This document shows positions 34,421-46,673 of a stretch of DNA of 64,000 bases, piece after piece. Where the stretch lies: NCBI GenBank assembly GCA_033961575.1, contig CM066740.1:19009501-19073500 (forward strand). Direction: 5' to 3'. Numbering within the stretch: the stretch's first letter is position 1; each line of letters begins with the position of its first letter. The notes below the pieces were generated by a model. That model worked only from the letters and a program-made list of their open reading frames with translations, was not told where the DNA came from and made no database searches. The position numbers and the translations under genes were made by a program. The stretch is from Aselliscus stoliczkanus. Lineage: Eukaryota; Chordata; Mammalia; Chiroptera; Hipposideridae.

Positions 34421-35480
34421 CATTTTTTTCTAAAACTAGGTGTTTTATGGTTGTTGGCTTACAAAAAACTGACATGAGGGTGAGAATATATTTTTGAGTA
34501 CAAGTTTGGTGTCCAAAGGCCTTAAAAGCTGTTAAAACAATATTGGTAATAATACTAAAGTAAAACCTTATGATCATGTGAATTAGGATTTTATGCAATT
34601 AGTAATTGGCTTTCATTCTTTGCCCAGCTTTCACTCTCTGATTGGAATAGATAAAGCAGGTAACTCAATCTTGGGAAATGGCAGGAAAAAGGAGAGTCTT
34701 GCAACTCCAGTATTTTTCTTGCCAATATCTTCAATCACACAAATGAACTGGGTAAAAGCTAATGGGGAGGTTCTCAGGATGATGCTCAAACGCCAAAGTC
34801 CCAGGCACCACAGGAGCCAGAGTTGTTCCCATTGAGAATTGAGCCAGATTAGGCAACTGCCACTTGGGTAGTGACACAAAATCATAACTGAGACTAGAAC
34901 AATGTTGAGTCACACAGCTGGGTCCCTACAATTCTGGACCAGCTTTGGGGGCAGCCTTGCCCATTTACTCCCTTGGATTAATGCAACTCTGAATTTTATG
35001 TAAACTGCTGGGCTTCTCTTGTCATTTAATGTTTGTCAAATCCATCAGTTTATTAAAAGCTTTGAAAAGATATTTGCAGTGTGTTAATCATTTTATCAAA
35101 TGAGTGTTTGGAAATACCTTGTGCTGAGTCATTTAGGTGATACCTTTCTATTTTGAAACAGAAACCAATTGTGCAGTTTAGGGATGTGAATACCTGTATG
35201 TGTGCAGCTCTTTGCTTTAACTATCAACAGATGTGCATATTGCACTCACAATTAGAAAGTTTAACATAGGACTTCTTTCCCAAGGAAAATGAAATGCAAA
35301 TAAATGGTCCATTAGCACACAAATTGGTGCCTCTGATTCATGCAGTGTTTCCACCTGCTTAGATATTATGCTCTCTGAGATGAATCATCCAGATATTTGA
35401 TAAATGTCCTTCCCCTCCTCTATCTTACCGAGATGTTTGGACAGAATATGGACCTAGCTTAAAGGGAGATGTGTGACTTC
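34421..35480. other. unassigned non-coding stretch
   Basis: Opposed open frames of 80-93 codons at 34317-34885 are not recognisable proteins. No named repeat seen. Confidence 0.4.
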
Positions 35481-35494
35481 GAACTTAATTCTTG

Positions 35495-35663
35495 TTTGTT
35501 TGTTTTTTGTTTTGTTTTGTTTTGTTTAACTGAGTCATCTTGCTACCTGTTGGCAGCTCTTTGGAAGCTCAGCTCAGGCTGGGAATTGAACTGGTGACCC
35601 TGTTGCTCAGAGCTCACATTTTTGAGCAAGCTCATAACCAAGTGAGTCACTCGGCCGGCCCCG
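35495..35663 (-). mobile_element. tRNA-derived bat SINE, antisense, with 14-bp TSD
   Basis: Tail at the left is a TTTTG-rich run; then ACTGAGTCATCTTGCTACCT, GGGAATTGAACTGGTGACCC and a head ending ACTCGGCCGGCCCC. GAACTTAATTCTTG is present at 35481-35494 and 35664-35677. Confidence 0.95.
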
Positions 35664-35677
35664 GAACTTAATTCTTG

Positions 35678-37170
35678 AGGAACAAATTAGCTAGATGACA
35701 TGTTGCTAAAATAAGACAAATGAAGAGTGACTTGGATTTCCACCCAAGTAACAGAATTAGAGGAGGAATACATAAGTGTTCAAGCTATTCTAATTTCTAG
35801 AAGCAGGAACCATAAGAGATTAGATGGAGACTATCTAATCAGTAAGGAGGTCTCTATCCTCCTTCTTAATGCTCCTGGATTCCTTTTATTTTCTAGAGTC
35901 ATAGAAATTAAAGGTATTTAGTATATGTTTAGAAGTTCTAATTTTAGCTATGCGATTGGTATTAGAATCCTGAAGACTGAGAGTCTATCCTCAAAGGGTT
36001 GACAACTGGAAAGCATCCGCAAAGAAAATCACTTACCTGGAAACATCTCCACTTAAGGGAGGGCCTGAAATCTCACTAAGAGCATTCTTCATAGAAGGCT
36101 CAATTTGTTGAACTTCACGCTGTTGCATTTTATTAACATGTAAAATGGTGCACAAATTACAGTTCACGGTAATTCCAAGGGCTTGAGCCTTCCCTTTGAC
36201 ATGCTACGAGCCAAAGCACACTCTCCAAGATTCTCTGAGACACAAGTGACAGAGGGCAAGACTGAGCCCTGGTAGATTTGTTGCTTCTAGCCTGCCACAC
36301 AACAAGCCAGAATGTTTACAAAGGCATTTGGAAAGAAACTGGAGGATCATTTTCCATCTTGATACACCACTTGACTTTTCACTTATCTCTACATTACTGC
36401 TATTACTGTTGTATTAGAAGACAAGGGTGAATTCTTTTTAACAGGAAATATGTCTCTATATGTGTATTTTCAAGAGCATATATGGCTCTTCATAAACCCT
36501 ACAGCCTAAAACGTTCCAGTTGACATTATGGTTTTTACACAAAAGGGACACCTGGTCATCTATATCCAATGTGGGAAGCATCTTCACTAGATATTCTGGT
36601 TTCATGATTTGAAAAAAACAACATGAAGCTCGAGCCATATGAAATTGCTAGTACCAACTGTGTTTGACCTAAAAAAAATGGTAATATATATGATTCATCC
36701 TAATATTATTCAAGGATTGGGAGTAGAACGAGAGGGAGAGAGTTCATGTGTTGATTCTTTGTTTTTTTTCTTTTCTCTTTGAGAACATGTGAGCAAATTG
36801 AATGAAATGTTCAGTTTGGTTCAGAATCATATTATTGATTCTAAACATGAAGGCATTTACCTTATTTAAAGAATTTGATGAACTTTATTGCGTTAGAGGT
36901 GCATTTCTAATTCCTACCTCAGTAAACAAACCATAAACCTGATTTATAACACTTGCATTTTCAGTCTTAGAATTGGTCATCTTCTGTTTTAGAGGCTCTG
37001 AATCTACAAAACGAAGGTACACCAATATGTCTGAAAAGAAATGCTCTACTTTCATCTACATTTTAAATTATTTAAATCAATTACATTAAAAAGAAAGAAA
37101 AGCCAGATAATTTGTGCTCTTCTCCCCACGCTGTAGCCCCTTTGGCCCTATAGAATACAACATTTATATT
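35678..37170. other. unassigned non-coding stretch
   Basis: No gene, RNA or named repeat recognised. Confidence 0.45.
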
Positions 37171-37183
37171 TTTCTCACCTTTT

Positions 37184-37291
37184 TTTTTTTTTTTTTTGAG
37201 GGCAGTGTCGCTGGCCCTCATATGTAGGACCCGAACCGGGGCCGCGGGCTTCCCAAGCCAGCGCCCAACCACCATGCCACTCGGCCGGCCC
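37184..37291 (-). mobile_element. short tRNA-derived bat SINE, antisense, with TSD
   Basis: T-run, GAGGGCAGTGTCGCTGGCCC, CGAACCGGGGCCGCGGGC and CCACTCGGCCGGCCC. TTTCTCACCTTTT (from 37171) and TTTCTCAACTTTTT (from 37292) are the near-identical flanks. Confidence 0.94.
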
Positions 37292-37304
37292 TTTCTCAAC
37301 TTTT

Positions 37305-38586
37305 TAAACTCAACAAATGTCTGTTAGTCAAGTCTGACAAAGGAAGCAGAGTTCCCTTAGCACATCTTGCTGAAGAAATTAGAGTTCTTTCCATGACACG
37401 CTTTGGGGTTCTTAACACCCACATTAATCATAAAAAAGAAAATGGTATTTGCTATTTAAAGGACTCCTGTTAAGAATACATTTCTGGATTAAAAATTAAA
37501 TTCCATCTAATCTTTGAGTTACCTCCATTCTCCCCAGAGACTGTCTCCGATAAAAAGTATTTGATTTGCTAAAGCTGTGTAGCATTTTCTTGCTGAAGGC
37601 TAAAATTAGGCCTTTCTGAGGGGAGCGAGGGGAAGCAAACAGGAGAGAAAAACGAGATGAAATTTCAGACACCCTTTGGGAACTTGTTCTTATTTTGTTG
37701 TAATTGATCAGATTTTTTTTTTCTTCCACTTTTTCTTTCTTTTTAAATCAACTGGATTCAGAATCTGCAGTTTTTAAAATATTATTGTTTTGAACTAATT
37801 TTTACTTGTTTCTTCTTGCCAAAATGGAGACCTTGCTTATGGGAACTCTAACTTGGGAATTTTCAGTTGGAGCATTAGAAAGACAAAATTGAGATTTCAA
37901 CTGGTTTGATACCTTTACCTTCTCCATATTTAAAACAAAAAAATCTTAATATTTTATTGCCTTCATAGCTTTTTTTTTTCAGTTTGTATCCTGTTGAGAG
38001 TCTTTAATAGCATGAGATGCTGTTAAGTATGATTCAGCCATGTGAAGGAGAATATATATATATATATTATAGTAATTACTTTTTTCTACTTATTTATACA
38101 CAATACGAGTTCAAGGATCTTAAAGCACATTCTAGCTAATTTTGTTTGTGAGGACTAATGTCTTAATTTTAATGATGACAGAAAACTACCGAGAAATGAG
38201 GCCTATTCTCTAGGGTTTCAAATAGAATCATTGATAGTTACAGAAATGGAGTTTGGGAGGCTAATTATTCTAAAAGGCTGTATGCCATCAAATACACTCA
38301 TAGAATAATAGGAGTCAAAGGCCCTTAAATGTTGTGTGGTAAAAGCCCAGATCAAATCAGCATTTTAATTTCTTCTAAAACATCCTGGTCCAGTGTTTGT
38401 CTTATCTCTACTGATGCATTTGCTTCTGGGGCAGCTTATTCTGTACAGTGAATCACAAAACAAAAAATCCAACCATTGCAGTCACATATGCAAGAGATTG
38501 CAAAACACAGTTGGCTGATACACAATTTACATAGAGAGCTTCGGTAGAAGTCCCAAATTGGAGGTTGATCCCATTGGATTCTTTTT
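37305..38586. other. unassigned non-coding stretch
   Basis: No gene or named repeat. A TATA-type microsatellite (about 38053-38070) is present. Confidence 0.45.
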
Positions 38587-39455
38587 TTTTAATTTGGTAA
38601 AATGCACATACTATAAAATTTACCATTTTAACCATGTTTGAGGGCTCAGTTTAATGGTATTCATTACATTCACACTGTTGGGCAACCATCACAAATCTCC
38701 AGGAATTTTTATCTTTCCAATCTGAAACTCTGCACCAATTAAACACTAAACTCCTTCGGCCAGCTGAGTTGCACGGTGGTTAAGAGCTGGCTTGGGACGC
38801 CAGCAGCCCTGGTTCGGATCCCACATATGAGGAGGGCCAGTGACACTGCCCTCAAAAAAAGAAAACTAACTCCTCATTTTCTCCTTCTCCCGTGCTCCTG
38901 GCAGCCACCATTCTGCTTTCTGTCTTTACAATCTGCCAATTCTAGAAACCTCCTATAAATGGAATCACACAATATTTGCCCTTTTGTGTCTGGCTTATTT
39001 CACTTAGCATAATATCTGAAAGGTTTGTTCATGTTGCAGCATGTGTCAGAATTTCATTCATTCTTAAGACTGAATAACATTCCATTGTATATAAGGACAC
39101 ATTTTGCTTCTTCATTCATCTGTCAGTGGATACTTGGGTTGCTTCCACCTTTTGGTTATTGTGAATAATGCTGCAATGAGTATAAGGGTACAAATATTCC
39201 TTCAAGACCTTGCTTTTCAATTCTTTCGGGTGTATAGCCAGTATTGGAATTGCTGGAGCATATGGTAATTATATGTTTAATTTTTTGAAGAACTGCCACA
39301 CTGTTTTCCACAGTAGCTGTGCCATTTCACATTCCTACCAGCAATGCACAAGTGTTCCAATATCTCCACATCCTTGCCAACACTTACTTACTTTCTTTTT
39401 TGTTTTTTGATAACTGTTATTCTACAGTATGTGAAGTGGTATATTATTGTGTCCC
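38587..39455 (-). mobile_element. old L1 3' fragment, antisense, split by a SINE
   Basis: Blocks TTTTGTGTCTGGCTTATTTC, CATTCCATTGTATATAAGGA, TTGGGTTGCTTCCACCTTTT, AATAATGCTGCAATGAGTAT and TTCACATTCCTACCAGCAAT are antisense L1 ORF2 C-terminus and 3'UTR. The SINE at 38754-38862 interrupts it. Confidence 0.9.
38754..38862 (+). mobile_element. short tRNA-derived bat SINE inside L1
   Basis: Head TCGGCCAGCTGAGTTGCACG, B-box-like GGTTCGGATCCC, end AGTGACACTGCCCTCA and a short A tail. ACTAAACTCC before and ACTAACTCC after give the TSD. It is younger than the surrounding L1. Confidence 0.92.
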
Positions 39456-40456
39456 TGGATTAATTTTGTTTGGTTGTGTGAGTAGACCTTCAGTGCTTTA
39501 TAAAAATTGGATTTAGTTGGCAACATTGAAGATCAGGAGCATAGAGATAAAATGTTAAATTTCTTTAATCTTACGAAAAAGTCAGATGACCTGGCAGCAT
39601 TGGGCTTTAATTCTTGAGTGGCTAATATTCACTACTCCTTACTAAAACCCACTTTTACACCCCACATGCTAACTTATTTAACTGCCTAAGCTTATAGGTA
39701 TTTGAGTTTGCAACAATTTTGAGCTGTAGAATATTAATAAGATGATATTTTGAAATGTGAAATTTAGAACATTGAATAGGAGGCTTTTATTTTGGATTAT
39801 TCTTAAGAGTGAAGAATAGAATCTACTTGAAAAAATAGAAGATGATAGCATATAAAAAGATATATATGATATGTTTGATATTCAATGAAAGCTATTGATT
39901 GATCACCTATAATGTTATTCTATGCACTTGGAAAGCATTATTATTCTAACCACTTGAAAGATATCAATGAACAAAATAAGCATAACCCCTACCCTGTTCT
40001 TGTAACACTTGTATTCTAGCAGGGGCATAAAATAAACCATAAGTATAATTAACAAGTGAATAAGTAAATTATATGTTAAGTTAAAAAAAAAAAAGCAGGA
40101 TACAATATTATGAGATTCAATTGTACCAAGTAAAAACATGCCCATCTTAACAAAAAAATGAAATAGGCAAAAATCTTAATAATTGTATTAGGGTTTGAGA
40201 TTATACATATCTTTTAAATGTATTCCAAATTTTAATTAACATTATTTTTATTTGGTAATTTAAAAATTCAGATTTTGAAAAGAATAAAGAAAAGTAGTCC
40301 ATTCAGTTGTTGGGCATCAATTTTTTGATGAGAGACTGAAAATAAATAAGAACTTGTTTGCCTATGTAGTGCCCCAAATTCAGGAGTGGAAATTTTGTTC
40401 ATGGGTCCAAATTTGTGTTTATTTTTTCTATACTCAAAACAATGCAAAAGTCAATA
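39456..40456. other. unassigned stretch, partly an ancient repeat
   Basis: 39900-40080 has the layout of an old repeat (ATATCAATGAACAAAATAAG, then TGTATTCTAGCAGGGGC). The rest is unassigned. Confidence 0.4.
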
Positions 40457-40458
40457 TA

Positions 40459-40537
40459 TTGGGTTGTCGAAAAGTCATGATGTGTTTTTTTATGTATTTC
40501 ATTGCAAAAATGTGTCATGACTTTTTCGACAACCCAA
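40459..40537 (-). mobile_element. 79-bp mariner MITE
   Basis: TTGGGTTGTCGAAAAGTCAT at the left, inverse at the right (ATGACTTTTTCGACAACCCA), TA on both sides (40457-40458, 40538-40539). The TIRs match the full-length mariner at 25226. The inner sequence, read on the minus strand, matches the MITE at 59767 position by position (CATTTTTGCAATGAAATACA against CATTTTGCGATGAAAAACA), so the two share one internal deletion junction. Confidence 0.95.
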
Positions 40538-40833
40538 TAAAACTCAAGTTTCAGGAAGACATCCCTCAGAAACAGGGACTCGCAGGGTTTAGAGAAAATG
40601 TATATTTACTTTTCCAGTGGTGAGGTACATAATCTGAAATTCAAATGTATTTGGGTTGTGTGCCTTTAATATTGATAAAAATGCTGAGTCTAATAGAGTC
40701 ACTCTTGGCATGTATATTTTTCCTTGTTTTTCAATTAACTGTTATAATATCTCTACTTTTAAATCTTTCTGGAAAACAGTTTTATTGAAGCATATTATAT
40801 TTACAGAGGTGTGTATACACACGTATATACATA

Positions 40834-41383
40834 CGAGGTCTGACAAGTAAGTTCACAAACTTATCCTAGAAAAAGTGCTACATGCCTCATTGCTGAATAT
40901 CAATCACTATGGTCACCTTCAAAATACTCCCCTTGGGAAGCTATGCACCAAAGCCGCCAGCACCTAGTCCACCTTTCAAAGCAATTTTGGAACTTTTTCT
41001 GGAATGGTCATCAGAGCTGTCATCATATTACCCTTAATGTCCTGAACGTCATCAAAATGTCTTCCTTTCAATAGTTCCTTTATCTTTGGCTAAAGACAGA
41101 AATCATTGGGGGCCAGATCAGGTGAGTAGGGAGGGTGTTCCAATACAGTTATTTGTTTACTAGCTAAAAACTCCCCCTCCCAAATAGTGCTGTGTGAGCT
41201 GGTGCATTGCGTGATGTAAGAGGCATAAATTGTTGGCGAAAAGTTCAGGTTGTCTAATTTTTTCATGCAGCTTTTTCAGCACTTCCAAGTAGTAAACTTG
41301 GTTAACTACTTGTCCAATTAGTACAAATTCATAATCCCTCTGATATCAAAAAACAAGTTCGCAAACTTAATTGTCAGAACTCG
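40834..41383 (-). mobile_element. internally deleted second-family mariner
   Basis: TIRs CGAGGTCTGACAAGTAAGTT (left) and its imperfect inverse ending TTGTCAGAACTCG (right), with TA outside both (40832-40833, 41384-41385). On the minus strand the remains of a mariner transposase C-terminus are readable: VLEHPPYSPDLAPNDFCL and KELLKGRHFDDVQDIK, with stops and frame changes. The N-terminal half is missing, so about 0.7 kb was lost. The TIRs differ from those at 25226: this is a separate family. Confidence 0.93.
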
Positions 41384-41469
41384 TACATACACGGCTTCAT
41401 GAATTTTCATAAACTGAATTATCTTGCTTTTGACATTCACACTATTGTTCTTTTTCATCACTGGGATCC

Positions 41470-41560
41470 TGAGTTAAATGTCATATCCTCAGAGTCACCT
41501 CCTCTAACTATCCAATCCAAAGTATCACCTCATTTTCCATCACTGTGATCTGGGGATTCC
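41470..41560 (+). repeat. L2 fragment
   Basis: GTCATATCCTCAGAGTCACC, then TCCTCTAACTATCCAATCC, matches the L2 3' region. Confidence 0.6.
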
Positions 41561-42290
41561 AAGGGTCCTTGAGATCTCAGCAAGCCATCTATGAGGTCAA
41601 AACTGTTTTTTAATAATAATACTAAAGCATTCTTTGTCTTTTCATTCTCATTCCCTTATAAGTATACAGTGGAGTTTTCCAGAGTCTACATGGCAGGTGA
41701 TTATATCTCTCTGATGGCTATTAATAGAATGTGTGCTTGAATATTTTAAATTTTAAATTTTTTTGTTTTTCTTTCTTTTTAAAGATTTTATTGGGGAATT
41801 GGGGAAGGGGAACAGTGTTGGGGAACTGGGGAAGGGGAACAGCAAAGTTGGTGTCCTTCAATCTTAGTTGTGGAGGGTGCAGCTAGCTTAGCTCCAAGTC
41901 CAGTTACCATCTGGCTGCCCGTCTACAGCTCAGCTCAAGGTGCTGTGTTCAATCTTAGTTGCGGGTGGGCATAGCCCACCGTTCCATGAGGTAGTCGAAC
42001 CAGAAACCTTGTTAGGAGCACGTGCTCTCACCAGCTGAGCCATCCTGTCACCTGTTGGCAACTCAGCAGCAGCTCAGCTCAGGCGCAGCTCACTGGCCCA
42101 TGTGGGAATCAAACTGGCGACCCTGTAGCTCAGAGCTCGTGCTCTTAACCAGCTGAGCCAGTCAGCAGGCTCTCATTTTGTATTTCTAATACAGTAAATA
42201 TTGATAGATATAACCCACACTGGGATCCTCAGTAAAAATGTAAAAGGTTCCTGGGACCAAAAACTTTAAGAACTCTGCTTTATTACTTCA
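41561..42290 (+). mobile_element. old hAT-like DNA transposon relic split by a SINE
   Basis: Left part: GGTCCTTGAGATCTCAGCAA, TTTTAATAATAATACTAAAG, GTATACAGTGGAGTTTTCCA. Right part after the SINE: TAATACAGTAAATATTGATA, then AGGTTCCTGGGACCAAAAAC and TTTAAGAACTCTGC. The right end is the familiar 'caaaaagtttgagaaccactgc' hAT terminus. There is no coding capacity. Confidence 0.65.
41780..42172 (-). mobile_element. composite bat SINE, antisense, inserted in the hAT relic
   Basis: Tail AAAGATTTTATTGGGGAATT at the left, two CAATCTTAGTTG blocks, CCAGCTGAGCCATCCTGTCA and a second head near 42140. Same multi-head type as 21316-21786. Confidence 0.88.
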
Positions 42291-42359
42291 TCATATTACC
42301 TCCCTTAAATAAGTAATCTGCATAACCTTTTATCATCAAATTAAAAAAAAAATAACCCA

Positions 42360-42510
42360 TATTCTATATGACTTTTCCCTAGAGTGTAGCACCATGCACC
42401 TGGCCTATCTTATTTACTGCATTGGTTCAGAGTTTCAAATAGAGCCCAGCACATAATAGCTGCTCAATAAATATGTGTTAAATGCATGAATAGGTGAATG
42501 GATAAAGGAC
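42360..42510 (+). repeat. L2 3' end
   Basis: GAGCCCAGCACATAATAGCT, then GCTCAATAAATATGTGTTAA and a TGAATAGGTGAATGG end, is the L2 3' terminus. Confidence 0.8.
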
Positions 42511-42539
42511 AGGAAAAGAAACAAAATTAACATTAAGAA

Positions 42540-43230
42540 CAATCCCAAAAGTGCATAACAATGTTAAATGTTATTTGTAGCCATAGAACTAGGAATTAAA
42601 ATGAAATTATAAAAATCCTTAAATTATTAATAAAGATCTAAAAGTGATACTACAGAGTGCTGGTGAGAGTCTGATGAGGCAGAGATTTTCATTTCCTGCT
42701 GATGGAAGTGTCTATTATTCCATTGTTTTTTTTAAAGTAATAAAAGCATTAAAATTATATCTACCCTTTCTGAAGCAATAATTACATTCTGGTGATATTT
42801 TTAAATCAAATAATTTTAAATACCAAATGTATTATTTATAGTACTGAAAAATGAGACAAAACTAAATGTTCAAAAATGCTTGAATGGTTACATCAATCAT
42901 AGTATATCCACATAATGAAATATTTTGCAGCCATTGAAAATAAAATTTGTAAATCATGTTTAATAGCAGGGAGACAGGACTATATTTATAATTTAAATGA
43001 AAAAAGCATGATTAAAATGTATAAACACTGATGTCAACTATAAAAAGTATGTACTAAAAAACACTGGCATGAAATACATCAAAGTTATAATAATAGTTAT
43101 TTCTAGGTGGTAGGATTATAGATTATTTTTATTTTCTTTATATTTTTCAAGTTTCGTACAATAAGCCTCCATTATTATAATGACAGGAAAGTTATTTTAA
43201 ATCGCAGTACAAATGCTAATGATTTAATAG
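42540..43230 (+). mobile_element. old L1 fragment
   Basis: GAATGGTTACATCAATCATA, GTATATCCACATAATGAAAT, TGCAGCCATTGAAAATAAA and a TAGGTGGTAGGATTATAGAT block are sense ORF2 end and 3'UTR of an old L1. Confidence 0.7.
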
Positions 43231-43309
43231 GCAAATGTTTAAAATTACACCTCAATTGTTAAACCATCATAGAAATAAAACTGAAGAGACAATAGAGTAT
43301 AAAAATCAG

Positions 43310-43530
43310 AATTGGAGTATCATGAGCCAGTCTGTCCAATTTTGACTTCTGAGCTGGGTCACTTAATAGCAAGTCACTTAAATCTAAAATCTCAGTGTCT
43401 ACCTACAGGATGAAATAATAATAGCACCTAACTCAGAAGGTGAATGTCAGGATTAAATCTGATATAAATTTATATGTCTTCGCTCAGTACTTGGTAATCC
43501 TCAATAACATTAACCATTATTATTGTTATT
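43310..43530 (+). repeat. MIR SINE
   Basis: GAGCTGGGTCACTTAATAGC, then CTACAGGATGAAATAATAAT, GTGAATGTCAGGATTAAATC and AGTACTTGGTAATCCTCAAT, covers most of MIR. Confidence 0.75.
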
Positions 43531-43959
43531 ACAATATTTAACTACAACTTCTTCATCTAAACATATTTCAGAAGAGAAATCTAAGATCTTTGCTTCAAAA
43601 TTGTTCAGCCAATCAATATACACTTGACAAGATCACAGAGGTCTGTTTCTTATAGCTCTAGAGTCCCCATGTACTTTGAGAAAATAAACCAAAGATAAAA
43701 GGAATATTTAGAACACAAGTCTATGTGGAAACTGGTAAAAGCTGATAAACACCAGTGAGGTGTTACTAGCCTTTAAACTTTAAGGCTTAAGGGCGGCTAT
43801 AAAAAGCAAGCTCAATGACAGAAAGCTCTTACTGTCAGAGACTCTGCTATGTTTGGGGCAGTTAGAGACTAGGGGAGAGTTTTCTTACTGCGTTGCCTGG
43901 GAAACAGTGACAATTCTGTCTTTGTATTCTGTATGTAGCTCCTGGCTCTTCCAGTACCA
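43531..43959. other. unassigned non-coding stretch
   Basis: No gene or named repeat seen. Confidence 0.4.
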
Positions 43960-44509
43960 AGTGCTGGGGAAGCCCAAGTCACTAACTTGGGTGTCGTCTT
44001 TGACACCTCTCTCTCCCTCTTTTATATTGCTCAATTTATCTCTAAATCCTGCTATTTTGACCCTCTGAACATCTCTCTCTAATCTGTTCACTTCTTTGTG
44101 TCCTCATTGTTGCTACCCTTAAAACTACAATCTCTTTGATTATCTGCCTTCCATCTTGCCCCTTGCCAATCTATTTTTCCTACTACAACTAGGGTCTCTC
44201 AAGAATTCAGTTCCTGGGCCAGCCAAGTAGCCCAGTTGGTTAAGAGCTCACTCAAGAGTGTGAGCTCTGAGCAACAGGGTTGCTGGTTAGATTCCCGGCC
44301 AGAGCTGAGCAGCCGCTGAGCTGCCAACAGGTGGCAGGATGGCTCAGCTAAAAAAAAAAAAAAAAAAATTCGGTTCCACCATGCCCCCTCTGTCCTGAAA
44401 GTCTTTTAATGGTTTGTCATTGCTATTGCTCTTTGGATAAAGTCTAAACTTTACCCTCTCTATCTCTAGTATCCAAGCACTCTAATTATTAAATTATGTT
44501 CAAATCCTT
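43960..44509 (+). repeat. ancient L2-like repeat hosting a nest of insertions
   Basis: TTGACACCTCTCTCTCCCTC, AAATCCTGCTATTTTGACCC, then after the SINE TTGGATAAAGTCTAAACTTT and TATCCAAGCACTC, follow the sense order of the old family. Its continuation appears to lie on the far side of the L1 (47188-47259, ACTCTCCATGCTTAACCC). The order of events is therefore L2-like first, then SINE and L1. Confidence 0.45.
44215..44368 (+). mobile_element. tRNA-derived bat SINE with TSD
   Basis: Head GGGCCAGCCAAGTAGCCCAG, middle GAGCTCTGAGCAACAGGGTT, end GGTGGCAGGATGGCTCAGCT and an A-run. AATTCAGTTCC before and AATTCGGTTCC after are the TSD. Confidence 0.93.
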
Positions 44510-44523
44510 GAAAGCAATAGGGT
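44510..44523 (+). repeat. L1 target-site duplication, 5' copy
   Basis: GAAAGCAATAGGGT is repeated exactly at 47174-47187. The inferred nick (bottom strand CTTTC/AAGG) is close to the L1 endonuclease consensus TTTT/AA. Confidence 0.95.
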
Positions 44524-46673
44524 ATCATGATCAAGTAGGATTCATTCCTAGTGCGCAAGGCTGGTTCAACATCCGTAAATCAATTAATGTGATACACCAC
44601 ATCAACAAAATGAAGGATAAAGATCACATGGTCATTTCAATAGATGCAGAAAAAGCATTTGACAAAATCCAACAGCCATTTATGTTAAAAACCCTTAGCA
44701 AAGTGGGAATACAGGGATCATATCTCAACATAATAAAAGCTATATATGATAAACCTACAGCTAACATCATACTCAATAAGGAAAAGCTAAAACCATTCCC
44801 CTTAAGATGAGGAACAAGACAAGGCTGTCCACTTTCTCCTCTTTTATTCAACATAGTGCTGGAAGTTCTAGCCACAGCAATCAGACAACAAAAAGAAATA
44901 AAAGGCATCCAAATTGGCAAGGAAGAAGTAAAATTGTCATTATATGCAGATGACATGATACTGTATATAGAGAACCCCAAAGACTCCATCAAAAAACTAT
45001 TGGAACTGATAGATGAATTCAGTAAAGTAGCAGGATATAAAATCAATGTTCAGAAATCAGTGGCATTTGCATATACCAATAATAAACTAATGGAAAGAGA
45101 AATTAAGAAAACTGTCCCATTTACAATTGCGTCAAGAACTATAAAATATCTAGGAATAAATTTAACCAAAGAAGTGAAAGATCTGTACTCAGAAAATATA
45201 AGACACTGAAGAAAGAAATCATAGAAGATACAAATAAATGGAAACACCTACCATGCTCATGGATAGGAAGAATTAATATAGTTAAAATGTCCACACTGCC
45301 TAAAGCAATATATAGATTCAATGCAATTCCTATCAAACTACCAAGGGCATTTTTCACAGAAATAGAAAATATAATCCTAAAATTTATATGGAATCATAAA
45401 AGACCCAGAATAGCCTCGGCAATTCTGAGAAATAAGAACAAAGTCGGGGGGATCATGCTACCAGACATCAAAACCTACTACAAGGCTACAGTAATCAAGA
45501 CAGTTTGGTATTGGCATAAAAACAGGCACATCGATCAGTGGAACAGAACAGAGAGCCCAGAAATAAATGCAGGCATTTACGGACAGTTAGTCTATGACAA
45601 GGGAAGCAAGAATTTACACTGGAGTAAAGATAGTCTATTCAATAAATTGTGCTGGGAAAATTGGACTGACACATGCAAAAAAATGAAACTGGACCACCTC
45701 CTTACGCCTTATACAAGAACAAATTCAAAATGGATTAAAGACTTAAATGTAAGACCTGAAACCATAAAAATCCTAAAAGAAAATATAGGGAGTACATTTG
45801 CAGACATTACCTGAAGCAATATTTTTACTGATACATCCCTACGGGCAAGGGAAGTAAAAGGAAAAATTAACATATGGGATTATATCAGACTTAAAAGTTT
45901 TTTCACAACAAAGGAAACCATTAATAAAACAAAAAGGAAGCCTACTGAATGGGAGAATATATTTTGCCAACGATATATCTGATAAGGGGTTAATATCCAA
46001 AATTTATAAAACACTCATGAAACTCAACACCAAAAAAACAAACAACCCAATTAAAAAATGGGCAGAAGATATGAAGAGACATTTCTCTAAAGAGGACATA
46101 CAGATGGCCAACAGGCATATGAAAAAAAGTTCAACCTCACTGGTCATTAGGGAAATGCAAATAAAAACCACAATGAGATACAGCCTTACCCCGGTCAGAA
46201 TGGCTATCATCAACAAATCAACAAACAACAAGTGCTGGCGGGGCTGTGGGGAAAAGGGGACCCTGCTGCACTGTTGGTGGGATTGCAGATTGGTGCAGCC
46301 ACTATGGAAGTCAGTATGGAGGTATCTCAAAGAACTGGAAATAGAGCTACTGTTTGACCCAGCAATTCCACTCCTAGGTATTTATCCTGAAAAAACCAAG
46401 ACACTTATTCAAAAAAAGTTATGCACCCCTATGTTCATAGCAGCACAATGTACAATAGCTAAGACTTGGAAACAACCAAAATGCCCATCAGTAGATGACT
46501 GGATTAAGAAACTGTGGTATATTTATACAATGGAGTATTACTCCGCTATAAAGAAGAATGAAATCGTACCATTTGCAATGATATGGATGGACCTAGAGAC
46601 TATTATATTAAGTGAAATAAGTCAGTCAGAGAAAGACAAATACCATATGATCTCACTCATATGTGGAATCTGA
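44524..46673 (+). pseudogene. L1 ORF2 (endonuclease/reverse transcriptase), truncated and broken
   Basis: ORF2 protein copies L1 RNA at the nicked target. About 715 of the usual ~1275 codons remain. The palm motif AEKAFDKIQ (44647 on), the [17 protein letters not shown] block (about 44811), and the catalytic YADD (44943-44954) are intact. A Cys-rich C-terminal motif, CWRGCG...LLHCWWDC (about 46233-46289), follows. The breaks are a TGA at 44808-44810, a one-base loss near 45197, a TGA at 45812-45814, and one extra T in the run at 45962-45965. The final residues [10 protein letters not shown] end at a TGA (46671-46673). With the endonuclease missing it cannot move on its own. Confidence 0.97.

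Noticed and set aside
44624..45357. Antisense open frames within the L1 (also 46004-46330)
   Set aside because: They are shadows of the ORF2 coding strand.
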